Shown here: positions 1 through 5,354 of the stretch, piece after piece | How positions within the stretch are numbered: the stretch's first letter is position 1 | Layout of the letters: the number at the start of each line of letters is the position of its first letter | DNA from: Rickettsiales bacterium | Lineage (GTDB): Bacteria; Pseudomonadota; Alphaproteobacteria; Rickettsiales; UBA1997 | Assembly (NCBI GenBank): GCA_947455845.1 | Contig: CANGQE010000106.1 | Location: forward strand, 1-5,354 | DNA length: 5,354 nucleotides | Direction: 5' to 3' | Program-made: the position numbers and the translations under genes | The notes under the pieces: model-generated | The model's input: only the letters and a program-made list of their open reading frames with translations | Told to the model about the DNA's origin: nothing | The model's database searches: none

Positions 1-280
1 CAAACATTTCTAAAGCATCACGAATAGCTACAGAAGTGTGAGTGTAAGCAGCAGCATTAATGATAATACCGTCAAAATTGTCGATTGCTTCTTGGATGAT
101 ATTTACTAATTCACCTTCGCTATTTGACTGCTTCAGGTCAATTGCCACACCCAAATCATTAGCCAATTTTCTGCAATCATTCTCAATAGTAGCCAACGAA
201 GATTCGCCATAAATTGACTTATCTCTGCGATGCAAAAGATTGAGATTCGGACCATTAAGAATCAGAATTTTTTTCTTCAT
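1..280 (-). CDS. aroQ: 3-dehydroquinate dehydratase, type II (partial, C-terminus beyond left edge)
   Basis: Seen: the first 93 codons are present, starting at the ATG at 280-278; the rest lies left of the window. The N-terminus reads MKKKILILNGPNLNLL, followed by R19 and Y24 in a YG pair, QSNSEGEL at 51-58, and INAAAYTHTSVAIRDAL at 74-90. These are the signature blocks of type II dehydroquinases, soluble dodecameric enzymes of about 145-150 residues that convert 3-dehydroquinate to 3-dehydroshikimate in the shikimate pathway. N12, R19, Y24, N75 and H81 match conserved active-site positions; the catalytic His near residue 101 would lie outside the window. Oddity: the usual LLGxREP loop is changed to LLHRRDK, though its Arg and Tyr are kept. 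The start lies 3 bases after the pssA stop and has no Shine-Dalgarno sequence, so translational coupling in a pssA-aroQ operon is inferred. Identification is firm. Confidence 0.95.
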   Translation of the reverse strand, partial: MKKKILILNGPNLNLLHRRDKSIYGESSLATIENDCRKLANDLGVAIDLKQSNSEGELVNIIQEAIDNFDGIIINAAAYTHTSVAIRDALEMF

Positions 281-283
281 AAA

Positions 284-1078
284 TTATTTTATGTGATTGC
301 TGCGCGACGCAAGTTCAATTTTTACGTAGTAGCAAATTGTGACAGGAATTGACAAAGCGTAAGTAACTCCGATAACCGCTAAAGCAAGCCAAGGCTCAAC
401 CAAAAGTCCAATGATGATTGAACCTAAAATTATCAAAGTAATGTAGCGGGAATCATTTCTGATCGGGATTTTTTTGATTGAAATTGTCGGTACACGACTA
501 GCCATTAAAACCGCTAATACCGCCATGTAATTAATAACCACTACTGTATTTGAGTAAAAACCTTTGCCGAATTCGTAAGTTAAAACCATTGGTAACATTG
601 CCATTGCTGCTCCGACTGGAGCCGGTATTCCTTTAAAAAAATATTTTTCCAAAAGTGGATTTTTCTCTTCCTTACCTAAATCCACATTAAAGCGGGCCAA
701 TCTGATTGCGCCGCAAACCGCAAAGAATAGTACTAAAGCCCAGTCTAATCCGGGAATGGTGCCGTAATAATTAATCCAAGAATAAATTACAAATCCCGGT
801 ACCACGCCAAAATTCACAAAATCAACTAAGGAATCAAGTTGAGCTCCAAAGTCACTACTAGAATTTAAAAAGCGCGCCAACCTTCCATCAACGCCATCCA
901 TAAATCCTGCGAAAAGCAAACATGCCGAGGCCATGTAGAAATCACCCTGAACCGAGTAACGAATTGCCGTTAAAGCAATGCATAGACTGGTGAGAGTAAC
1001 CAAATTTGGAAGTAATCTGAAAAGTGGGAAATATCCGCCTTCAGAATGTCTAATTTTTTGAATAATTCTCTTTGCCAT
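284..1078 (-). CDS. pssA: CDP-diacylglycerol--serine O-phosphatidyltransferase
   Basis: Integral membrane enzyme of 264 residues that transfers phosphatidyl from CDP-diacylglycerol to L-serine, giving phosphatidylserine, the precursor of phosphatidylethanolamine. Seen: the complete CDP-alcohol phosphatidyltransferase signature D61-x2-D64-G65-x2-A68-R69-x8-G78-x3-D82-x3-D86, which binds the metal ion and the CDP moiety. It is followed by FVNFGVVPG (87-95), typical of the PssA branch. A basic N-terminus (residues 1-11) precedes LLPNLVTLTSLC (22-33). Hydrophobic segments lie near 24-42, 48-60, 88-104, 112-128, 154-168, 178-194, 211-228 and 230-252, about eight helices in all. Length fits PssA (about 250-290) better than PgsA (about 180-200). 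The start is the ATG at 1078-1076; no Shine-Dalgarno sequence precedes it. The stop is 3 bases before aroQ. The usual partner psd is not beside it. PssA is my firm call; another CDP-alcohol transferase is a minor alternative. Confidence 0.93.
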   Translation of the reverse strand: MAKRIIQKIRHSEGGYFPLFRLLPNLVTLTSLCIALTAIRYSVQGDFYMASACLLFAGFMDGVDGRLARFLNSSSDFGAQLDSLVDFVNFGVVPGFVIYSWINYYGTIPGLDWALVLFFAVCGAIRLARFNVDLGKEEKNPLLEKYFFKGIPAPVGAAMAMLPMVLTYEFGKGFYSNTVVVINYMAVLAVLMASRVPTISIKKIPIRNDSRYITLIILGSIIIGLLVEPWLALAVIGVTYALSIPVTICYYVKIELASRSNHIK

Positions 1079-1101
1079 GTTTGGGAAATTTTGATGAGGA
1101 A

Positions 1102-1107
1102 ATTGTA
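1102..1107 (-). promoter_or_regulatory. Possible -10 box for pssA-aroQ
   Basis: On the minus strand this reads TACAAT, one mismatch from the sigma-70 -10 consensus. It would start transcription roughly 15-20 bases before the pssA ATG. No convincing -35 box sits 16-18 bases upstream, so this is a weak call resting on one hexamer and its position. I found no credible promoter for tkt in the same spacer. Confidence 0.2.
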
Positions 1108-1196
1108 AGTTGCTTTATCGCAAAACTGTGCTTAATTTCGCCCCGCTTGCAAAAAAAGCAACCAAACATTTCTTCATTATTTCGTAGCTGGTTATT

Positions 1197-1233
1197 TTAA
1201 GTAGATCCTGAACTTGTTTCAGGATCTATTTAA
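1197..1233. repeat. Palindromic intergenic repeat in the tkt leader
   Basis: Seen: perfect 11-base arms TAGATCCTGAA (1202-1212) and TTCAGGATCTA (1218-1228) around the 5-base loop CTTGT. The stem extends outward to 1197/1233 through one G-T and four A-T pairs, 16 pairs in all. It has no run of T after it on the plus strand, so it does not look like a terminator. The core resembles the palindromes built on 'cctgaa...ttcagg' that are dispersed between genes in many alphaproteobacteria (recalled, not checked). It ends 30 bases before the tkt start; if the tkt promoter is upstream it would form a hairpin in the 5' leader. Confidence 0.75.
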
Positions 1234-1263
1234 TTAATAGCGGCCGCCTTTTTTTCTCAAAAA

Positions 1264-3252
1264 ATGACTCAAGCCAACCTAACATCCGAACTAGCAAACT
1301 GTATTCGCTTTTTATCAATTGATGGCGTTGAAAGCGCTAATTCCGGACATCCCGGTATGCCGATGGGAATGGCTGATGTTGCCACTATTCTCTTTACTGA
1401 ATTTTTAAAGTTTAATCCTAAGCAACCTCACTGGTTAGATCGTGACCGCTTCATTTTATCTGCCGGACATGGCTCGATGCTGCTCTACTCTTTGCTTTAT
1501 CTAACTGATTACCAAGACATCACAATCGAAGATTTAAAGAATTTCCGTCAACTTGGCGCTAAATGTGCCGGTCACCCTGAATACGGTCATTTAGAAGGAA
1601 TCGAAACTACTACCGGACCACTTGGACAAGGTATTGCTAACGCCGTTGGAATGGCAATTTCCGAAAGAATGCAAGCCGCTCGTATCGGTGACAATCTAAT
1701 CAATCACAAAACTTACTGCATCGCCGGAGATGGATGTTTGATGGAAGGAATTTCCCAAGAAGCAATTTCTCTCGCCGGACATTTGCAATTAAATAAACTT
1801 GTGCTGCTTTGGGACAATAACTCAATTTCAATCGACGGCAAAACTTCAATTACCACTTCTGAAAATATGCAGATGCGTTTTGAAGCCTGCGGTTGGAGAG
1901 TAATTCAAATTGACGGTCATAATTTTGACCAGATCAGAGCCGCTTTAAATGACGCTCAAAATTCTGACCGACCAGTAATGATTGATTGCAAAACCACCAT
2001 TGGTTTTGGATCTCCTAGCAAAGCCGGTTCAGAAAAAGCTCACGGCTCACCTCTTGGTGCTGAAGAAACTATTAAGTCTCGCCAAAATTTAAACTGGCCT
2101 CACGCTGCTTTTGAAATTCCTCAAAATTTAAAAGATGAATGGTCCAAAGCCGCTAAAAAATCAGATCAAATTTTTAAAGATTGGGAAGTAAAATTTGCTC
2201 AACTTGATGCCGATAAAGCTGCTGAATTAAAACGCATTTCCAACAAAGAATTACCAAAAGATTTTGCTCAAAAAATTCAAGCCTTCAAAGAAAAACTTTT
2301 TGCCGAAAAACCAAAATTAGCTACGCGTAAATCTTCGCAAATTGCTCTTGAACTTTTAACTGCGGAATTACCCGAACTAATCGGTGGCTCTGCTGATTTA
2401 ACTGAATCAGTTTTAACCAAAACCGCTCACACTAAAGCAATCTCTAAAGATAATTTTGGCGAGCGTTATTTGCATTACGGTGTACGCGAACACGCCATGG
2501 GCGCGGTGATGAATGGTATTGCCTTGCACGGAAAATTCATTCCTTACGGCGGAACTTTCTTGGTCTTCTCCGACTACATGAAACCGGCAATTCGACTTGC
2601 TGCTTTAATGCAACAACAAGTGATTTACATTTTTACCCACGACTCTATTGGTCTGGGCGAAGATGGCCCGACCCATCAACCAATTGAACATTTGGCAATG
2701 TTGCGTGGAATTCCTAATTTAAATGTCTTCCGCCCAGCTGACGCTTTAGAAGTGATTGAATGTTTTGAGCAAGCTTTAAGCTGCAAAGAAACTCCGTCAG
2801 CCATGATTTTGACTCGTCAGAATTTGCCGTTTTTGCACAGCGTAATCAAGAATCAGAATTCTTGTGCATTGGGTGCTTACGTGATTTCTGAAGCTGAAAA
2901 TCCTGACGTGGTAATTCTTGCTACAGGATCAGAAGTTTCGCTCGCTGTTGAAACCAAAGAAAAATTACAAGCTCATAAAATCAACGCCCGCGTGGTTTCA
3001 ATGCCGAGTTTCGAACTTTTCAATCAACAAAGTGATGCTTACAAAAAGCAGATTTTGGGTGGAGAAAATGTTTTGAAAGTTGCGATTGAAGCTGGAATTT
3101 CTCAAGGCTGGCATCAATTTATCGGTGCTAACGGAATTTTTATTGGAATGAATAGTTTCGGTGCTTCCGGTAAGGCTGAGGATTTATTTAAGCATTTTGG
3201 AATTACTTCAGATGTGGCTTGTGAGAAGATTGTGGCGAGATTGAAGAAATAA
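1264..3252 (+). CDS. tkt: Transketolase
   Basis: Cytosolic thiamine-diphosphate enzyme of the non-oxidative pentose phosphate pathway. It moves two-carbon ketol units between sugar phosphates, linking xylulose 5-P, ribose 5-P, sedoheptulose 7-P, erythrose 4-P, fructose 6-P and glyceraldehyde 3-P. Seen: 662 residues, about the length of E. coli TktA (663), so complete. The N-terminal domain has SGHPGMPMG (27-35, H29), AGHGS (H69), GHPE (H104), GPLGQG (118-123) and the ThDP/Mg motif GDG (155-157) to NN (185-186). AHGSPLG (259-265) supplies another substrate His. The central pyrimidine-binding domain has the catalytic Glu in GVREH (E409), THDSIGLGEDGPTHQP (458-473) with H471, and TRQNLP (517-522, R518). 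The C-terminal domain runs from about 535. All expected catalytic residues are intact. The start is ATG with only an A-rich stretch and no Shine-Dalgarno sequence before it. The gene stands alone, bracketed by two palindromic repeats. Its erythrose 4-phosphate feeds the pathway of the nearby aroQ. Confidence 0.97.
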   Translation: MTQANLTSELANCIRFLSIDGVESANSGHPGMPMGMADVATILFTEFLKFNPKQPHWLDRDRFILSAGHGSMLLYSLLYLTDYQDITIEDLKNFRQLGAKCAGHPEYGHLEGIETTTGPLGQGIANAVGMAISERMQAARIGDNLINHKTYCIAGDGCLMEGISQEAISLAGHLQLNKLVLLWDNNSISIDGKTSITTSENMQMRFEACGWRVIQIDGHNFDQIRAALNDAQNSDRPVMIDCKTTIGFGSPSKAGSEKAHGSPLGAEETIKSRQNLNWPHAAFEIPQNLKDEWSKAAKKSDQIFKDWEVKFAQLDADKAAELKRISNKELPKDFAQKIQAFKEKLFAEKPKLATRKSSQIALELLTAELPELIGGSADLTESVLTKTAHTKAISKDNFGERYLHYGVREHAMGAVMNGIALHGKFIPYGGTFLVFSDYMKPAIRLAALMQQQVIYIFTHDSIGLGEDGPTHQPIEHLAMLRGIPNLNVFRPADALEVIECFEQALSCKETPSAMILTRQNLPFLHSVIKNQNSCALGAYVISEAENPDVVILATGSEVSLAVETKEKLQAHKINARVVSMPSFELFNQQSDAYKKQILGGENVLKVAIEAGISQGWHQFIGANGIFIGMNSFGASGKAEDLFKHFGITSDVACEKIVARLKK

Positions 3253-3261
3253 ATTAATTAA

Positions 3262-3312
3262 TACCGTGGAGACTGGACCCCGTCTTCACGACGGGGTCCA
3301 GTCTCCACGGTA
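3262..3312. repeat. Perfect 51-base palindrome (23-bp stem) after tkt
   Basis: Seen: the arm at 3262-3284 (starts TACCGTGGAGAC, ends CCCCGTC) is the exact reverse complement of 3290-3312, with the 5-base loop TTCAC. It begins 10 bases after the tkt stop. No T-tract follows on the plus strand (next bases CAAAACAACC), and on the minus strand only an AT-rich stretch follows, so it is not a textbook intrinsic terminator. The stem is much more GC-rich than its surroundings. The best reading is a dispersed REP-like palindromic element; a role in ending or protecting the tkt mRNA is possible. Confidence 0.8.
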
Positions 3313-3357
3313 CAAAACAACCTCTAAAATAAAAATTCCCCACCTCAAACTTGCAAC

Positions 3358-4263
3358 ATGAGACTCCTCCTAATCCTCCTCGTAATAACCAGCTGCACTA
3401 CCTCCAAACCTTACTACAACGGTGCCAAGTCCGATCATTTTGACGGCGAGAAATTCATTTCCTTACATAATAGCTACCTACCGGCCCACGATAGTTGGAG
3501 CGACGACACCAAAGAAGAAACTATCCCTCAAAAATTCAACGCCGCAACCCCAGTTAAAAAAGCCCGCGTTACTTTCGTCGGGCATTCAACATTTCTTATC
3601 CAACTACCTAATCTCAATATTTTAACTGATCCGATTTGGTCATCTTATGTCGGTCCGATTGCCCTACCATTATTAATTCCTAAGCGCCCTAAAGATCCGG
3701 CAATTGCTTTTAACGATTTACCTAAAATCGATTTTGTTTTGATAAGTCAAAGCTCCTACTACCACATGGACATCCCCACTATTAAACAACTAAAGCAAAA
3801 ATTTAACCCAACTTTTGTTGCCGGCCTAGGAAATTGCTACTATCTCAATCAAGTACAAAACCTTGACCTACGCTGTTTTGAACTAGATTGGAATCAGAAA
3901 ATGACTTTACCAAGTGATGTCAGCTTTGTTTTTTTAACGGCACCCAATCAATCGCAAAGATCACGCTTTAGCTACAATAAAACCTTGTGGGGATCTTTTG
4001 CCATCATTGCTCCCGACTTTAAAATCTACTTCGCCGGCGACAATGGCCTAGCTTCCAACTTCAAAGAAATCACCAAAAAATACGCCCCTTTTGACGAGGC
4101 GCTCTTGCCCGTCACCAATCACACATCAACCCAAACCCCACTAAATTTAAAACCCATCAATCCTAGTTTCGGTGTAACTCAAACTCCTCAAGAGATACAG
4201 GAATTAGGTTTAACCGATTTAGAATTTGCAGCACCCAAGTTTGGGGAAGTATTTGAGTTTTAA
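3358..4263 (+). CDS. Putative lipoprotein, NAPE-PLD/UlaG-like metallo-beta-lactamase fold, metal site degenerate
   Basis: Seen: 301 residues with a short hydrophobic N-terminus and lipobox ITSC, lipidation at C13; Thr rather than Asp follows, suggesting outer-membrane sorting. PYYNGAKSDHFDGEKF (18-33) is a leader motif of bacterial lipoproteins in this family. The domain then runs from VTFVGHSTFLIQLP (71-84) through NILTDPIW (87-94), LPKIDFVLIS (121-130), LWGSF (210-214) and FAGDNG (225-230) to ALLPV (248-252), in family order. Active members hydrolyse phosphodiester or related bonds with two metal ions held by SHNHYDHLD. Here that block is SQSSYYHMD (130-138), so three of its four ligands are replaced (Q131, S133, Y135) and only H136 remains. 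The later HWS-type His is N197, and the final HxNP block reads PINP (266-269). D227 is retained. Hydrolase activity is therefore unlikely; a non-catalytic binding or structural role is inferred. The frame is intact. The ATG at 3358 has no Shine-Dalgarno sequence but places the signal peptide correctly. A strong terminator follows the stop. Confidence 0.82.
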   Translation: MRLLLILLVITSCTTSKPYYNGAKSDHFDGEKFISLHNSYLPAHDSWSDDTKEETIPQKFNAATPVKKARVTFVGHSTFLIQLPNLNILTDPIWSSYVGPIALPLLIPKRPKDPAIAFNDLPKIDFVLISQSSYYHMDIPTIKQLKQKFNPTFVAGLGNCYYLNQVQNLDLRCFELDWNQKMTLPSDVSFVFLTAPNQSQRSRFSYNKTLWGSFAIIAPDFKIYFAGDNGLASNFKEITKKYAPFDEALLPVTNHTSTQTPLNLKPINPSFGVTQTPQEIQELGLTDLEFAAPKFGEVFEF

Positions 4264-4265
4264 TT

Positions 4266-4313
4266 AAAAAAGGGGCCAAGCTACTTTCTTCTTAAAGTAG
4301 CTTGGCCCCTTTT
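4266..4313. terminator. Bidirectional intrinsic terminator between convergent genes
   Basis: Seen: arms 4268-4287 and 4294-4313 are perfect 20-base complements, with a GC-rich base (GGGGCC/GGCCCC) and the 6-base loop CTTCTT. On the plus strand the stem ends in TTTT (4310-4313), starting just after the stop of the lipoprotein gene. On the minus strand it ends in a run of six T (complement of 4266-4271), suited to the convergent repeat-protein gene. Its position between two converging genes fits use in both directions. Confidence 0.9.
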
Positions 4314-4368
4314 AACTTTAGAAATTAGCATTTTTTAAATCACCCTTCCGCCGCTATCGCGACTCCCT

Positions 4369-4387
4369 CCCTCTTTTGCAAAGAGGG
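4369..4387. repeat. Small inverted repeat, possible remnant of a dispersed element
   Basis: Seen: CCCTCTTT (4369-4376) and AAAGAGGG (4380-4387) form a perfect 8-bp stem with the loop TGC. Just left of it, a GC-rich patch (about 4346-4362) contains a small CGC/GCG inverted repeat. Together they look like part of a palindromic intergenic element. The site lies 19 bases downstream of the repeat-protein stop codon and could add a second hairpin to that transcript, but no T-run directly follows it. Confidence 0.45.
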
Positions 4388-4406
4388 CTTGTTCCAACCT
4401 TGGAGA

Positions 4407-5354
4407 TTAACTCCTACCACCATCATCCCTTCTTGATTTTTTACTTTGTTTATCTTCTTCCGTAGAAGCCTCACACTCCCTTAATCTTCCTGCCTCATTT
4501 ACAGCCACAGCAGCAGATGGCACATCTGCAATGGGTACTCGCAAAAAGTTTTGGTAGGCATATTGGAAAAATCTGCGATCAGTTTCCTTTATAGATTCTC
4601 TGCCCCTAGGTAGAGCCAGATATTGGCTTTTAATATTATTGATTTGCTGATATTGCCCAAAAGAAATATTAGCCGCGACTTGGTGATCTAATCCGCGGTT
4701 AAAAGCTGCTTGTTGATGGCCTTGAAGGTTGGAGATTTGTTCAAAAATTTGCTGCATTGCGGTTGGAGCGACGGGTGTTTGCTCTTCCACTCCTTTATTA
4801 AAAATACCAAAAAGATAATTAGTAGTGTGGACAGGAATATTTTGTGCTTGCGCAGGAGTTAATCCAATATTTACAGCCTTAATTTGATGCTCTTGAGTTA
4901 GATTTTGAATAGAACCATATTTTTCTTGTAGTTCTAGTGCCGTCACTGCTCCATTTGCTTCACGAAAATTGTTAAGATATTCAAACTGATATTCCGAAAT
5001 TATTTCTGATTGCTCCAGCGAAAGCCCCATCGCATAAGCGTTAATTTGATGAGGCAGTTTTAGATCAGAGATTTCCTCATAACGATCTTGCATTCGTTCA
5101 GGCTCGATACCCCCATCTTCATTATCATAAACAGCGCGAAGGTAATCATATTGGCTTTCAGAAATCTCTTCCGCCTGTTCTAGCATGAGACCAAGATTAA
5201 AGGCATTAATCTGATGACTTTCAGTCAGACTTTCAATCTCCAGAAATTTAGCCTGCATATTTGCGGGTGTATAATCCATCTCGTTATCATGCTCATCCAC
5301 ATATCCCCTTTCATAAAGATCTCGCAGATATTCAGATTGATCCCAACTAATGTC
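4407..5354 (-). CDS. Tandem-repeat protein of unknown function (partial, N-terminus beyond right edge)
   Basis: Not a family I can name. Seen: the frame stays open to the window edge, giving 315 residues; a GTG at 5300-5298 is in frame, but the 18 codons before it continue the repeat pattern (DISWDQSEYLRDLYERGY), so it is not the real start. At least four degenerate units occur, each running IS..Q..YL, a variable acidic linker, MQ..(Y/F)..I..L, then HQ(I).A...GL...Q. The conserved HQ pair recurs at residues 47, 102, 156 and 213, spacing 54-57. A fifth unit begins ISFGQYQQIN (230-239) and then diverges. Units are predicted to be mostly helical, with no signal peptide or membrane segment in the visible part. 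The end (about 290-315) is highly charged and holds KQSKKSRR. A scaffold or host-interaction protein is possible by analogy with other helical-repeat proteins, but that is inference. The stop is followed by a small hairpin and then the shared bidirectional terminator. Confidence 0.8.
   Translation of the reverse strand, partial: DISWDQSEYLRDLYERGYVDEHDNEMDYTPANMQAKFLEIESLTESHQINAFNLGLMLEQAEEISESQYDYLRAVYDNEDGGIEPERMQDRYEEISDLKLPHQINAYAMGLSLEQSEIISEYQFEYLNNFREANGAVTALELQEKYGSIQNLTQEHQIKAVNIGLTPAQAQNIPVHTTNYLFGIFNKGVEEQTPVAPTAMQQIFEQISNLQGHQQAAFNRGLDHQVAANISFGQYQQINNIKSQYLALPRGRESIKETDRRFFQYAYQNFLRVPIADVPSAAVAVNEAGRLRECEASTEEDKQSKKSRRDDGGRS
4668..5351 (-). repeat. Four tandem protein-level repeats within the partial gene
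   Basis: Unit limits by eye: residues 2-63 (5351-5166), 64-118 (5165-5001), 119-172 (5000-4839) and 173-229 (4838-4668), numbered from the window edge. The first visible unit is longer because of an acidic insert (VDEHDNEMD). Units 1-3 are the most alike; the fourth has lost the leading Q..Y spacing and HQI has become HQQ. Similarity is clear in protein but weak in DNA, which points to old duplications under selection rather than a recent expansion. Confidence 0.75.

Noticed and set aside
1111..1131. TTGCTT ... TTAATT as a plus-strand promoter for tkt
   Set aside because: Both hexamers match the sigma-70 consensus poorly and AT-rich spacers give many such pairs by chance.
1230..1247. TTAATTAA followed by GCGGCCGC, resembling the PacI/NotI sites of cloning vectors
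   Set aside because: The surrounding sequence is a natural-looking intergenic repeat and gene leader, with no vector backbone, promoter or marker nearby, and TTAATTAA also recurs after tkt. Coincidence is more likely.
3262..3312. Intrinsic terminator of tkt
   Set aside because: The stem is strong, but no T-run follows on the plus strand; it fits a repeat element better, although some effect on termination cannot be excluded.
3422..3625. A 67-codon open frame on the plus strand inside the lipoprotein gene
   Set aside because: It lies wholly within a better-supported gene in another frame, has no recognisable motif and no initiation signal.
3358..4263. Calling the lipoprotein gene a pseudogene
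   Set aside because: The frame is complete, the signal peptide and fold motifs are intact and the changes are substitutions at ligand positions; this fits a pseudoenzyme better than a broken gene.
5298..5300. GTG as the start codon of the repeat-protein gene
   Set aside because: The frame is open upstream to the window edge, and those 18 codons encode the beginning of a repeat unit (IS..Q.EYL), so the true start is outside the window.

Overview
The window looks like chromosome from an AT-rich alphaproteobacterium. The PssA and transketolase sequences resemble the alphaproteobacterial forms, intergenic spaces carry palindromic repeats, and one gene encodes a tandem-repeat protein of the kind often seen in host-associated bacteria. 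A Rickettsiales- or Holosporales-like lineage is plausible but is an inference. Retention of a shikimate-pathway enzyme and a full transketolase argues against a highly reduced Rickettsia-type metabolism.

Layout. On the left, the minus strand carries a tightly packed pair, pssA (phosphatidylserine synthase) followed after 3 bases by aroQ (type II 3-dehydroquinate dehydratase), which runs off the left edge. A 185-base divergent spacer with a palindromic repeat separates pssA from tkt (transketolase, plus strand). Downstream of tkt is a perfect 51-base palindrome, then a plus-strand gene for a putative lipoprotein of the NAPE-PLD/UlaG-like metallo-beta-lactamase-fold family. That gene converges on a minus-strand gene for a tandem-repeat protein, which enters from the right edge. 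A strong, probably bidirectional, intrinsic terminator lies between the two.

How the genes relate. Transketolase makes erythrose 4-phosphate, one of the two inputs of the shikimate pathway in which AroQ acts, so those two are metabolically linked although divergently transcribed. PssA starts the phosphatidylethanolamine branch of phospholipid synthesis.

The two most unusual items are on the right. The metallo-beta-lactamase-fold lipoprotein keeps the scaffold motifs of its family but has lost most of its metal ligands (HxHxDH has become QxSxYH), so it looks like a pseudoenzyme. The partial repeat protein has at least four degenerate units of about 55 residues around an HQ(I)xA...GL core, ends in a charged Arg/Lys-rich tail, and belongs to no family I can name. 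None of the four visible gene starts has a recognisable Shine-Dalgarno sequence. No RNA gene, CRISPR array or insertion sequence was seen.
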